Source: Leptospira perdikensis | GTDB lineage: Bacteria; Spirochaetota; Leptospiria; Leptospirales; Leptospiraceae | Length of the DNA stretch: 64,000 nt | Direction of reading: 5' to 3' | NCBI RefSeq assembly: GCF_004769575.1 | Contig: NZ_RQGA01000019.1 | Span: 1 to 64,000, forward strand | In this document: piece by piece, positions 9,151-18,162 of the stretch | Numbering within the stretch: position 1 is the first letter of the stretch | Layout of the letters: every line of letters starts with the position of its first letter | Program-made: the position numbers and the translations under genes | The notes under the pieces: model-generated | The model's database searches: none | What the model was told of the DNA's origin: nothing | The model's input: the letters and a program-made list of their open reading frames with translations, nothing else

Positions 9151-9507
9151 ATGGAAGATTATTTGATTTTAATGCGACTCGATATCCTTACAAAAGAAGC
9201 CCAACCTTCACCTGAACAATTGCAAGTTTATATGAAACAATACCAAGAATGGGTAAACGGGATTGTTGCTAAAAAGAAGTTCAAAGGCGGAACGGCTTTG
9301 TCTACAGAAGGAAAGGTGATCCAATCAAATCATATCATCACTGATGGCCCTTTTGTAGAAACAAAAGAATCCCTTGCCGGTTTTATCATCATTCAGGCGG
9401 AGAGTTTTGAAGATGCTGTGAGTATTGCCAAAGATTGTCCGATTCTAATGGGAGAGGGAAATAGTGTTGAGGTAAGAAAAATTATGAACATACATAAAGA
9501 AGAATAA
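9151..9507 (+). CDS. YCII/DGPF-domain protein
   Basis: 118 residues of the YCII-related (DGPF) family, recognised by IITDGPFVETKESLAGFIII (about residues 61-80) and the C-terminal pattern GNSVEVRKI. Members are small dimeric ferredoxin-like folds of uncertain activity. They are very often encoded directly ahead of ECF42-type sigma factors, exactly as here. The ATG at 9151 is preferred; an upstream GTG at 9139 overlaps the hydrolase stop and adds only four residues. It probably acts as a partner or target of the sigma factor downstream, which begins 22 bases after its stop. Confidence 0.88.
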   Translation: MEDYLILMRLDILTKEAQPSPEQLQVYMKQYQEWVNGIVAKKKFKGGTALSTEGKVIQSNHIITDGPFVETKESLAGFIIIQAESFEDAVSIAKDCPILMGEGNSVEVRKIMNIHKEE

Positions 9508-9529
9508 AATAATATATTCGTAATCTCTA

Positions 9530-10759
9530 ATGGATCATTCAGATATTATACCAAATTTGTTTCGAACAGAGTATTCAAAAATTATTGCGGTTCTCTGTAA
9601 ACAATTTGGGTTTTATCAGATAGAAATAGCCGAAGACATCGCAAGTGAAACCTTTTTAACTGCGGCTCAAACTTGGGGCTTCAATGGAATCCCAACAAAT
9701 CCAGAAGCCTGGTTGTATGCAGTTGCTAAAAATAAAGCAAAGAATGTAATCCATAGAGATTCTATTTTCCAAAACAAAATACTTCCATTTTATCAGCGAG
9801 ATCAGAATCCGTCTGGATCGGAATTGGATCTTTCGGAAGAGAATATCCAAGATAGCCAACTTCGAATGATCTTTGCGCTCTCCCATCCGTCGATTCCTAC
9901 CGAATCACAGATTGGTTTGTCTCTTCGGATTCTTTGTGGATTTGGGATTGAGGAGATCGCGAGAGCTTTTTTTTCGAACAAAGAAACGATTGGTAAGAGA
10001 TTATACCGTGCGAAGGAAAGGCTTAGGGAAAAAAATATAACATTGGAACTTCCGGCGCCGCATGAGTGGGACGATAGATTAACTTCTGTTCTAAGAACTA
10101 TTTATTTATTGTTTAATGAGGGTTATTCTTCTTCAAGCGAGGAAAAGATAATCCGGAAAGATTTATGTTTGGAAGCAATTCGACTTTGTTCTATCCTCCT
10201 AGAAAATAAAAAAACCAATACACCTGAAGTGAATGCCCTTCTTTCCCTATTTTGTTTTCATATATCTCGATTTGATGCAAGGTTAGATTCAGATGGAGAA
10301 ATGATTTTGTATGGAGATCAGAACCGCGCCCTTTGGAATACAGACTTTATTAAAAAAGGTGAGTATTTCTTTTTTCAGTCAAACAAGGAACCTATGTTTT
10401 CTAAATACCATCTGGAAGCAGCAATTGCTTATTGGCATACGGTAGCTGCAGAAACGGAACAAAAATGGGAAAACATTTTTCATCTTTATACAGGACTTTT
10501 GGAGTTGGAATCCTCACCTTTTCTTTTGTTGAATCGAGCCTACGCTCTTTTTCGGGCAAAGGGTAGGGAAGTCGCTTTAGTTGAGATAGAAAGTTTGGAC
10601 TTAAAAACAAATCCTTATTATTTTTCACTCCTTGGAGAATTGTATAGGGAAATAGAACCTGTAAAAGCTAGAGAATCCTTCCAAAAGGCACTACTATTGA
10701 CTAAAACTGAAAGAGATAAGGTTGTGATTCGGAAGCAATTGGCACAGTTACCAACTTAG
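9530..10759 (+). CDS. ECF sigma factor, ECF42 type, with C-terminal TPR-like extension
   Basis: 409 residues, about twice a simple ECF factor. Region 2 covers about residues 10-80 (DIASETFLTAAQTW, NPEAWLYAVAKNKAKN). Region 4 is around 135-170 (GIEEIARAFFSNKETIGKRL). The long C-terminal part starts with LRTIYLLFNEGYSSSSEEK, the hallmark of this group, and ends in helical TPR-like repeats. ECF42 factors lack a classic anti-sigma factor and the extension is needed for activity; they control adjacent DGPF genes. That knowledge fits the neighbouring YCII gene and makes an autoregulated hydrolase-YCII-sigma operon likely. Confidence 0.88.
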   Translation: MDHSDIIPNLFRTEYSKIIAVLCKQFGFYQIEIAEDIASETFLTAAQTWGFNGIPTNPEAWLYAVAKNKAKNVIHRDSIFQNKILPFYQRDQNPSGSELDLSEENIQDSQLRMIFALSHPSIPTESQIGLSLRILCGFGIEEIARAFFSNKETIGKRLYRAKERLREKNITLELPAPHEWDDRLTSVLRTIYLLFNEGYSSSSEEKIIRKDLCLEAIRLCSILLENKKTNTPEVNALLSLFCFHISRFDARLDSDGEMILYGDQNRALWNTDFIKKGEYFFFQSNKEPMFSKYHLEAAIAYWHTVAAETEQKWENIFHLYTGLLELESSPFLLLNRAYALFRAKGREVALVEIESLDLKTNPYYFSLLGELYREIEPVKARESFQKALLLTKTERDKVVIRKQLAQLPT

Positions 10760-10831
10760 TCATTGTGTTACGGGAAGGTTTAGATCAAATATTAAGTAGT
10801 GTCGCTAGTTATCAAATAATCCAGATAATCT

Positions 10832-13345
10832 TTATCTTTTTAATCGATATTCTAAACTGGACCTTCGGATGCCTAAGATTTTTGCTGCATGTGATTTATT
10901 CCCTTTTGTCTTTTGTAAGGCGGATTGGATGACTTTTAGAGCATACGCATCCATAATTTCGTGAAAATTACCTTGAATGTCAGCGGGGAAATCATCTCGT
11001 AAGAAGTGATTTTTATGATTTTGATTTTTCAGATACTCCTTAGCTAAAATAGGAAAATCTTCTAAACTAAGACCTTCTTCTTTTGTTGTACTCAATGCAC
11101 GGAGTAAACTATTCTCTAACTCTCGTATATTCCCTGGCCAGGAATAATTTTGAAAAGCAGTAATCACAGCAGGAGGAATGTTTTGAATTTGGGTATTCAT
11201 CTCCTTGGTAAAGGAAGATAATAAAAAATTTGCGAGTGGTAAAATATCTTCCTTTCGTTGTCGCAGTGGTAATAGATCAATCCGAAAGACATTGATCCTA
11301 TAATATAAATCTTCTCTGAACTCTCCACTACGGATAAGGGCTTCCAAATTTCGATTCGTTGCAAAAATAAATCTACATTCTGCTTTCAAAAGTGTAGAAG
11401 ACCCAATGGGTGAAAACTGTCTTTCTTGTAAGAGGCGAAGCATCTTCGCCTGCATCGACAGTGGCATCTCGCCGATTTCATCAAAAAACAAAGTTCCTTT
11501 TCCTGCCTTTTCAACGGCACCAGCTCTATCATTTTTTGCGTCGGTAAAGGCTCCTTTCACATGACCAAATATTTCATCTTCCCAAAGATTGGCAGGCAGA
11601 GCGGCACAATTGAGAGGAACAAATGGTTCACTAGGCCTCGATTTTTCATGTACCAAATTTGCAAAAAGTTCTTTTCCTGTTCCTGTTTCTCCATGGATAA
11701 AGACAGGGCGTGTGAGGGGAGCAATGCGTTCAATATGTTCTATAGTATTTTCCATCGTTTGACTTTTGTAAACGAGGGTTTTGTTTGCAACTGCTTGGAA
11801 AATAACCTCTCTTTCCGTTTGTGTTGTTTTTAAATCTCTAAGTTCTGCCTCTGCTTGGTTTTTGAGATAATGAATTCGGGTACGATCGTTGAGATTACGG
11901 ATGAGGGCGGCAAATGGAATTCGCAAACGTTCTAAAAGCTCTACTTCATTTTCAAAAAATGGACGTTTTGATTTTTTATCTCCTAGAAATAGATAACCAC
12001 AAATTTGATTTTGAAGAACCAATGCCATGACTACCCGATAACCTAAAGAAACTACTTTGGGTCTGTAACCTACTGTTCGCCTTACCAACCTAAAATAATT
12101 GGATGTAAAACTAGTTTTTTCTCTAAAAGGTATCGATGCATCTTCATCTAACAAAAAAAGCCGATCACTTTCTTTGACTAGTTCCATTGGTAACTTTCTA
12201 TCTCGACTAACTCGACTAAAAACTAACCTCGATGCAATTTCTTTAATTTCAGCCGAATTTCCGCCAAAGTCATGTAAAATTAAATGGTCCTCATGGTCTA
12301 CAACGGCTGCCAGGATTTTGGAAAGTCCTAAGTTTGTATAAATTGGTTTTAATAAATCTTCTAACATCTCATTCAAAGAAAAATAAGATCCTGAGGATTG
12401 TTTCAGAAAGACTTGGACAACTGCCTCTTCTACATTTGTTTTGGATTGAAAAATTAAATTTTCAAGTTTCGGATGGAGAATGCTACCGTATAGAATCCCT
12501 GCTGAAAATAATAATGAGAAAACGATTAAGTTTTTGTATGAGAATGTTTTTTCATCGCGAAAGGAATCTACATAATTGATTAAAAAATAAATTAATACAC
12601 AGATGGTAATTCCAAATAACAAACGAATGCCAATTTGTAACATTGCTTCTCTTAGGTTGAGTAAGGGGTGAAATTGGATTGCGTAAATGATAAGAACAAT
12701 TCCTAAAACAGAGGTTGCGGGGCCTAAAAAGAAAAACTCCCAAGATCCAAAAACTGGAAGTATGACTGAGAAAAAGACAGCAAGTACTAAATGGAAAATG
12801 ATGGATAACAATAAACGAAGAATCCTATTTCTTTTCCGCGGATCATTGGTTTTCGTATACTTCCAAATTTGTAAAAAAACGCCAGAGATAATTGTGAATA
12901 CGATCCAAAAACTTGTTACATAAAAGAAGGGGCCGACAATTCCTACCTGACCTCTATTTTTAATCCATAAATCTGAATAAGTGAGTGGGGCAAGGGATGC
13001 TGAAATAATTCCGAAAAAAAGAATTCTGTATTTCGAAGATTTGTTTTGTGATCCTTCCGGAAATAATTCACAAAAGATATACATTGCAGTACCTACACAA
13101 AGAACAGATATACCTGCGAGTGTAGCCACCATATAAGAAGGTTCATGATATTTCGAAAGATAGAAAGAAAGAGTATGAAAAAAATACCAGGCAAAAAGGG
13201 AAACCACAAGTCCAAGAAATGATTTACCAACTTTACCTAGATTCTCTTTTAAAAAAGTAATGACTGTGATTACGACGATACAAGTTAGAATAATAAATGC
13301 GATAAATATTCTAACTTGGTCTAGTCCCATATAATGATCAATCAC
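10832..13345 (-). CDS. Membrane-bound sigma-54-dependent activator
   Basis: 837 residues. The N-terminal third has about seven transmembrane helices (residues 8-270), then a soluble region resembling a GAF domain (about 320-500) and a short coiled coil. The AAA+ domain holds Walker A GETGTGKE (552-559), the sigma-54 loop GAFTDA (598-603) and FFDEIGEMPLSMQAKMLRLL. A Fis-type helix-turn-helix ends the protein (GNKSHAAKILGIRRSSLEYR). The GAFTGA loop carries Asp instead of the second Gly. The GTG start overlaps the upstream gene's stop by eight bases, so the pair is coupled. A -24/-12 promoter with upstream repeats lies at the nearby secreted hydrolase gene (15701-15825), its likely target. Confidence 0.88.
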   Translation of the reverse strand: MIDHYMGLDQVRIFIAFIILTCIVVITVITFLKENLGKVGKSFLGLVVSLFAWYFFHTLSFYLSKYHEPSYMVATLAGISVLCVGTAMYIFCELFPEGSQNKSSKYRILFFGIISASLAPLTYSDLWIKNRGQVGIVGPFFYVTSFWIVFTIISGVFLQIWKYTKTNDPRKRNRILRLLLSIIFHLVLAVFFSVILPVFGSWEFFFLGPATSVLGIVLIIYAIQFHPLLNLREAMLQIGIRLLFGITICVLIYFLINYVDSFRDEKTFSYKNLIVFSLLFSAGILYGSILHPKLENLIFQSKTNVEEAVVQVFLKQSSGSYFSLNEMLEDLLKPIYTNLGLSKILAAVVDHEDHLILHDFGGNSAEIKEIASRLVFSRVSRDRKLPMELVKESDRLFLLDEDASIPFREKTSFTSNYFRLVRRTVGYRPKVVSLGYRVVMALVLQNQICGYLFLGDKKSKRPFFENEVELLERLRIPFAALIRNLNDRTRIHYLKNQAEAELRDLKTTQTEREVIFQAVANKTLVYKSQTMENTIEHIERIAPLTRPVFIHGETGTGKELFANLVHEKSRPSEPFVPLNCAALPANLWEDEIFGHVKGAFTDAKNDRAGAVEKAGKGTLFFDEIGEMPLSMQAKMLRLLQERQFSPIGSSTLLKAECRFIFATNRNLEALIRSGEFREDLYYRINVFRIDLLPLRQRKEDILPLANFLLSSFTKEMNTQIQNIPPAVITAFQNYSWPGNIRELENSLLRALSTTKEEGLSLEDFPILAKEYLKNQNHKNHFLRDDFPADIQGNFHEIMDAYALKVIQSALQKTKGNKSHAAKILGIRRSSLEYRLKR

Positions 13346-14642
13346 CCATTACGGTATCTGTTGAAGCGCCGTGTGCTTTTTCCCATGCCGCAGCATAATC
13401 TTGTAAAACACGCAAACGTTCCTTTTTGTCGGATCCTTGGTATTCAAGTGGGGAAAATTGGGCCACATCATATCTGTTAAGTGTAATGTATGGTTCTTCC
13501 GGAAGAGGAATCCATTCTTGTAGCGGTTCAAAAGTGTCGGGGATTTCTATACCTTTGGATACCATTTCATTTAGTTTCCTTGGATCGTAAGGTAGGTTCA
13601 TGCGGTGACCTCGCAAATTCCGTAAGATAAACCTACCTTCTTCAAAACCTCTGTCGTGAAAAATTGCTCCAAAAAAAGGTAAATCAATCCTTTGGGAAGT
13701 TCCTTTTTCTAGATATTTTCTCATATATACCCAATGATAAGGTGTTCCTGTTTCTTTGTCAAAAAGGTTTGCTTCAAAGATATACTGTCCTGGTTTATAA
13801 ATATCGATTTCTGCACCTATCAAAAGAGATCCATTTTCTATAGATTCGCGATAATTACCTGTAAATTTTGCTGGAATGATCGGTGTTGAATTGAAAGTAA
13901 AACTAGCTTCCGTTTCTTTCAATTTGATACTTGGTGCATCAAACCGAACTTTCATCGTGAGTTCCCCCCAGTGAAGTTTTTCTCCTTTTCTCGGAATCCA
14001 TGAAAAAGTATAAATACCATCATTGGCTTCAAGGTCATAACCGGCACCTGAATCGTTGTAATCAGCAACACCTACAGGTTTTTCTCCAAAGACCAAATCA
14101 GATTGGATTTCTGCAGAAAGGATTCTTGCTCGCACCGGTTTATCGGTTTTGGCATCGAATACTTGTAACCATGCAACAGCAGGTTTATCCTCTGTTACCA
14201 TATACAAACTGCTAAACCATGAGAAGTAACCTTGAATTTCTCCGTTTGAATCTGGTTTAAAAATAGGAACTTTCTCTTGATTGATTTTAAATGGATCTAA
14301 AAGATCCGCCATTTTTTTAGTTAGTGGTCTCGAGTCGGAAGGATAACGGTATTCAAGTTGGTATTCCATAAAAAGTATTTTGGGTGTTGCCAATTCTGAT
14401 TTTTGTAATACTTTTTCTGTTTCCAAAAAGTTCGGACGCCAGACTTTTGATCCGTCCCAACTCACTATAGAAGAATCATGAGGAATCCCTCTCGTATTTA
14501 ATAACTTTTCTTCTTCTAATCTTACAGCCAGATGTTCCTTTTTATTAGAACCTAAAAAAAATAATATGAAAGCCAAAATGATAAATCCAGATACGGAACC
14601 AATACCTATCAAAATTTTTTGATTAGAAAGATACTTTTTCAT
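13338..14642 (-). CDS. Membrane-anchored choice-of-anchor-X-like protein
   Basis: 434 residues with one N-terminal transmembrane helix (about 10-30) and a large periplasmic part. Residues about 195-225 read ADYNDSGAGYDLEANDGIYT, the pattern of the choice-of-anchor-X domain, a beta-sandwich seen in secreted proteins. Nothing suggests catalysis. It lies upstream of, and overlaps, the membrane-bound sigma-54 activator, so it may sense or transmit an envelope signal to that protein; this is inference from gene order. On the minus strand a TATAAT-like box sits very close to the start, overlapping the AGGA ribosome site, so the promoter is uncertain. Confidence 0.65.
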   Translation of the reverse strand: MKKYLSNQKILIGIGSVSGFIILAFILFFLGSNKKEHLAVRLEEEKLLNTRGIPHDSSIVSWDGSKVWRPNFLETEKVLQKSELATPKILFMEYQLEYRYPSDSRPLTKKMADLLDPFKINQEKVPIFKPDSNGEIQGYFSWFSSLYMVTEDKPAVAWLQVFDAKTDKPVRARILSAEIQSDLVFGEKPVGVADYNDSGAGYDLEANDGIYTFSWIPRKGEKLHWGELTMKVRFDAPSIKLKETEASFTFNSTPIIPAKFTGNYRESIENGSLLIGAEIDIYKPGQYIFEANLFDKETGTPYHWVYMRKYLEKGTSQRIDLPFFGAIFHDRGFEEGRFILRNLRGHRMNLPYDPRKLNEMVSKGIEIPDTFEPLQEWIPLPEEPYITLNRYDVAQFSPLEYQGSDKKERLRVLQDYAAAWEKAHGASTDTVMGD

Positions 14643-14712
14643 AGTTTTTCCTATTATAGAATATGTATTTTAAATTTGATTTTTCGGATAAAAAATAAAA
14701 ACACGAATCCAA

Positions 14713-14743
14713 TAAAAAGAGCGAAAGGTAAATCTTTCGCTCT
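14713..14743 (-). terminator. Intrinsic terminator of the secreted hydrolase gene
   Basis: Read on the minus strand, a 10-bp perfect stem AGAGCGAAAG / CTTTCGCTCT with a 6-base loop is followed by a T-run. It lies 36 bases after the stop at 14779 and separates the sigma-54-type hydrolase transcript from the downstream anchor-X/activator operon. Confidence 0.88.
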
Positions 14744-14778
14744 ATCAAAATTAGAGTTATATATTTTTTAGTTTTTAA

Positions 14779-15663
14779 TTATAAGTAACCAAGTAAACGA
14801 TCTAAAGCATCTCTTGCAACAGGTTGCATGGCACTATGGTCTGCATTATATGCCCCAGAGCCCTTACTTGTGTTACAGGTAACAGCACCTTTTGTATTAC
14901 AATAGGATACATGTTTTGTATATTTTGCGTTGCTACCATCTGCACAATTTGTCATCGAACCATGGGATGAATAGCCACAAGCTCCAGAAAAGTTTACGAG
15001 TTTATCGTCTTCACCTTTAATTGCAGTTGCTGCGGGTTGGGATGATTTATAACCAGCAAGACTATGTATTGTTACCTTGGAAGTGTTGTGATTAAAACTT
15101 CTTGCGGTTCCAGTTTTTAATGCTTTGGTCATATTGTTTGGTTCTCCGGCTACGGCCCAACCAAGTAAACTTAGAAGTGGGCTGATTAGAGTCGCAGTGG
15201 TTCCAATATCAGCGACTGAGGATCCACCCGCTGCACTTGCTCCGGCTACTACATAAAGTAAATTTGCTGGAGTCCCGGTTGTTGCTAGATAATACTCTGT
15301 CGCATAACAACCAGCGCTATGACAGATAATGATACAAGTATTGGATCCCGTACAAAACGAACTAATCGCACTTGCCAATTTTGTTTGTGCCCTTGTTGTT
15401 CCTGATGTACGTGGGTCCTGTGTTGAATCGTAATTTACAAAACGACTTGCTCCCCAAGCGTTAGAACGTCTTTGGTGGGCAGCACCATAGGAGTCAGAGT
15501 TTCCCCATCTGCTTGAATTTGTGTTGGCTAGACCACTGGAGTCTGATCCTTTTCCATGTACGTAAATTACGTAGTTAGCGGCAAATGCCTGGCTCGATAC
15601 AAAACAAAGTAAGACCGCAACAGACAGGCCTCCTATTTTCAATTGGTTCCATAGACTTTTCAT
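14779..15663 (-). CDS. Secreted alpha/beta-hydrolase-like protein
   Basis: 294 residues. A Sec signal peptide ends at SSQAFA (about residue 28). The mature protein begins YVIYVHGKGSDSSG, an oxyanion-type loop, and has the nucleophile elbow C-H-S116-A-G. A histidine near the end (NADHSAMQPVARDAL) can complete a triad. Several cysteines in the C-terminal half suggest disulphides and export. It resembles serine esterases or lipases, substrate unknown. The gene stands alone between a sigma-54 -24/-12 promoter (15701-15718) and its own terminator (14713-14743). The adjacent membrane-bound sigma-54 activator is the obvious regulator. The ribosome site is AGAGGA. Confidence 0.8.
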   Translation of the reverse strand: MKSLWNQLKIGGLSVAVLLCFVSSQAFAANYVIYVHGKGSDSSGLANTNSSRWGNSDSYGAAHQRRSNAWGASRFVNYDSTQDPRTSGTTRAQTKLASAISSFCTGSNTCIIICHSAGCYATEYYLATTGTPANLLYVVAGASAAGGSSVADIGTTATLISPLLSLLGWAVAGEPNNMTKALKTGTARSFNHNTSKVTIHSLAGYKSSQPAATAIKGEDDKLVNFSGACGYSSHGSMTNCADGSNAKYTKHVSYCNTKGAVTCNTSKGSGAYNADHSAMQPVARDALDRLLGYL

Positions 15664-15700
15664 TCGATTTTCCTCTTAGTTTCGATTTTGGTAAAACACA

Positions 15701-15718
15701 GTGCAAAAGACGTACCAA
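15701..15718 (-). promoter_or_regulatory. Sigma-54 (-24/-12) promoter
   Basis: On the minus strand the sequence TTGGTACGTCTTTTGCAC has GG and GC exactly ten bases apart and agrees with the consensus TTGGCACG-N4-TTGCA except for one C-to-T change. A start site near 15691 would give a leader of about 28 bases to the hydrolase ATG at 15663. Confidence 0.8.
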
Positions 15719-15782
15719 CGCCTTAAATGACCCTATTTTGCCATACTTTGGCGTTTTAGGCTGGTTTAGCGTTCTTTGAAGT

Positions 15783-15825
15783 GCCGAATTTTCGGACAAA
15801 GCCGAATTTTAAGGTGCCGAATTTT
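15783..15825. promoter_or_regulatory. Three GCCGAATTTT repeats, candidate enhancer (UAS)
   Basis: The decamer GCCGAATTTT occurs at 15783-15792, 15801-15810 and 15816-15825, in direct orientation. The first copy extends into the palindrome CCGAATTTTCGG. The cluster lies about 70-120 bases upstream of the sigma-54 promoter, the expected distance for activator binding sites. It is also 160-200 bases ahead of the divergent SGNH lipoprotein gene (15983). The remaining bases of this 319-base gap show no gene. Confidence 0.65.
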
Positions 15826-15982
15826 CTGCATCTCTGGAATTTTTAGATCTCTGATGAAGGTATGGTTTTATATTTAAGGATCAAATTGGCAAATAACATC
15901 GATAAAGTGGATCAAATCCGGAAACAATGATTGGACATTCGCATAACATAATTTTCTGAATTCGAGGCATGGATCTTGCTCT

Positions 15983-17437
15983 ATGCCCGGTATGAAATTT
16001 ACCAAAATCACTCAGATATTTTTTTTCCTAGTGTTGGCACTTCCCTTATGTTTGATCCAAATGGGATGTAATCAAAAATCAAAAGAAGATGAAACGTCAA
16101 TGTTTCTTAGTGCTATGTTTTTAAACCAGATAGGTCCCATTGCCATGATCAATTTGGGCGACAGTTTGACCAATGGTGATCAAAGCGGAAGCACTCATGA
16201 ATATTCTCAAGAGGTTTCCTTTCCACAACTCATCGCTAAACAAATCCGTATGAGAGGAAGTGATTTGGTTTGGAACAACCCAATACTTTATGCAACAGGG
16301 GCCAATGCTGGAACCAGAAAAGAACCAAATTTAATTCCATACAACTTAGGTGTGAACGGTCATACAACGAAAACATTGATGGGCACAGCAGCAGTTGCCA
16401 GCGGATCCAATCATATCGATAAAATACTTTCTCCCATTCCGACAATTTTAGGAAAATCAATCACACAATTGGAAGCAGCAGAATATGTAGGAAATCTTAA
16501 TCCGGATAGAAGATTAATCGTGACTCTTTGGATCGGCGGAAATGATGTGTTAGGTGCAGTGACTGCCTCTAGTGGTTCTGCAATGACGACAACTTCGATT
16601 AATACTTTTTTGAATGATACGAGTGCGGAACATGACTTAACTTCTGTAAAGGCAAATTTGAATGCAACACTGAATCGTTTGAAGGTTTTACCAAAAGCTG
16701 AGATTTTTATAGCGACTTTACCTGATATTTCCGGAATAGGATTTCTTCTCACCCAATCGGATTTAACAAAAATTGCCCATACTTCGGATAATTTGAATAT
16801 AACTAGTTTTGGTTCCTGTCAAGCTCTTGGTTTTGGCTCACTGATTGGAACTAGTACTGCCAATAGTCTATTAAACCAATTGGATGGAAATAACGCTACT
16901 TTAAACGCAGTCATTGGAGGTATTGCTGGAAACGATGGCACCTGTCTAACACAAGCCGAAGGAAATTTAGTTACAACTAGGGTGAATGAAATCAATACAT
17001 ACATACGAATGTTAGCGGAAACTAATTCGAATGTCCATCTTGTTGATATTGATGCAATGTTCAAACGTGTATTGAATCGCGAGGTAACTGTAGGTGGAAA
17101 AGTTTTGGGAAAAACAATCGGGTTAGGAGGGGTATTTAGTTTTGACGGAGTCCATCCTTCCCATACGGGTCATGGACTAATTGCGAATGTTTTTATAGAG
17201 GAAATGAATCGAACTTTAGGTTTGAACTTAGCTCTTGTTGATCTGGCGTTAATCCAGGCCACAGATCCTTATCGTGATGATGATAATGATGGATTTGCTC
17301 GAGGCCCCAACACGGCAGTGAGTCCGATCAATGCTTCCTTGAATCTACATTTCCTTGATTGTGACGATTCTAATGCAAATAAGTTTGCGAGAATTGTTCA
17401 TGGAGGAGGAGGGGCCACTTCAGGAACTTGCCCTTGA
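15983..17437 (+). CDS. SGNH/GDSL-hydrolase lipoprotein
   Basis: 484 residues. The signal ends in a lipobox (LIQMGC, cysteine 29; an alternative ATG three codons later changes nothing). SGNH blocks are clear: block I NLGDSLTNG with Ser61, block III WIGGNDV with the oxyanion Asn, and block V DGVHPSHTGH with Asp388 and His391. Spacing between blocks I and V is large because of inserted segments. The C-terminal 60 residues contain DDDNDG and DCDDSN, acidic loops typical of calcium binding. It is likely a surface or periplasmic esterase. It is divergent from the sigma-54-controlled hydrolase gene and shares its upstream region. Confidence 0.85.
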   Translation: MPGMKFTKITQIFFFLVLALPLCLIQMGCNQKSKEDETSMFLSAMFLNQIGPIAMINLGDSLTNGDQSGSTHEYSQEVSFPQLIAKQIRMRGSDLVWNNPILYATGANAGTRKEPNLIPYNLGVNGHTTKTLMGTAAVASGSNHIDKILSPIPTILGKSITQLEAAEYVGNLNPDRRLIVTLWIGGNDVLGAVTASSGSAMTTTSINTFLNDTSAEHDLTSVKANLNATLNRLKVLPKAEIFIATLPDISGIGFLLTQSDLTKIAHTSDNLNITSFGSCQALGFGSLIGTSTANSLLNQLDGNNATLNAVIGGIAGNDGTCLTQAEGNLVTTRVNEINTYIRMLAETNSNVHLVDIDAMFKRVLNREVTVGGKVLGKTIGLGGVFSFDGVHPSHTGHGLIANVFIEEMNRTLGLNLALVDLALIQATDPYRDDDNDGFARGPNTAVSPINASLNLHFLDCDDSNANKFARIVHGGGGATSGTCP

Positions 17438-17573
17438 GTCTGGAGGAAACTTTTGATGTATCTGATAAAATTCAGTCTGAAATATTGTGAAGAAGATCTT
17501 TTCATTCTAAAAAAAAGAATTTTTCTCCCTTTTTTTCTGAACCGAACTGAAGTAGGTTGGGACATTTAAGCGT

Positions 17574-18152
17574 ATGAATGACAAATCCTATATAGAACTT
17601 CTGGACCAGGCAAAGTCTGGAAATCTACGAGCTTGGGCAGTTTTGCAAAATCGGTTTTCTCGTTTTGCCAACAAATTTGCATCAAAGATTTTAAATGACG
17701 AGGATCTTTCTCAGGATGTAGTCCAGGAATCTTTTTGGGATTTGTATCAAAATCTGGAAAAAATAACAACGTCAGCAGCCTTTCCTTCTCTTTTAAAGCG
17801 AGTGATCATCAAACATAGTGATCGTATCTTAAGGAAGAAGGAAAGTCAGAATTTGGTTTTTATCGATCCTTACCAGATAGACCAAAATTCTGAAGAATTA
17901 CATTCTTCCTATTTAGAAAAAGAATGTTATGAAACAATTTTTAAAAATGTAAAAAAGTTGGATCTAGCAGACCAAAGGTTGATTGAACTTTATTATTATA
18001 AAAATTATTCGCTTGTAGAAATTTCAAAATCCGAAGGCAAAACCTTATCATTCATTAAAAAAAGACATATTTACGTCAAAAAAATTCTCAGGAACGGAAT
18101 CGGTGAGACTTTTCGGCCGGAAGCGAATTCTAGTTTTATGATGGTCGCTTAG
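17574..18152 (+). CDS. ECF-type RNA polymerase sigma factor
   Basis: 192 residues with region 2 (LSQDVVQESFWDLYQNLEKI, about residues 45-64) and region 4 (ADQRLIELYYYKNYSLVEIS, about 128-147, followed by a helix-turn-helix). No anti-sigma gene is adjacent. The ClpP-like protease gene begins only 11 bases after its stop, so the two are probably co-transcribed; a link between proteolysis and sigma activity is inference. No confident promoter was found upstream. Confidence 0.8.
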   Translation: MNDKSYIELLDQAKSGNLRAWAVLQNRFSRFANKFASKILNDEDLSQDVVQESFWDLYQNLEKITTSAAFPSLLKRVIIKHSDRILRKKESQNLVFIDPYQIDQNSEELHSSYLEKECYETIFKNVKKLDLADQRLIELYYYKNYSLVEISKSEGKTLSFIKKRHIYVKKILRNGIGETFRPEANSSFMMVA

Positions 18153-18162
18153 GGGAAATCAT

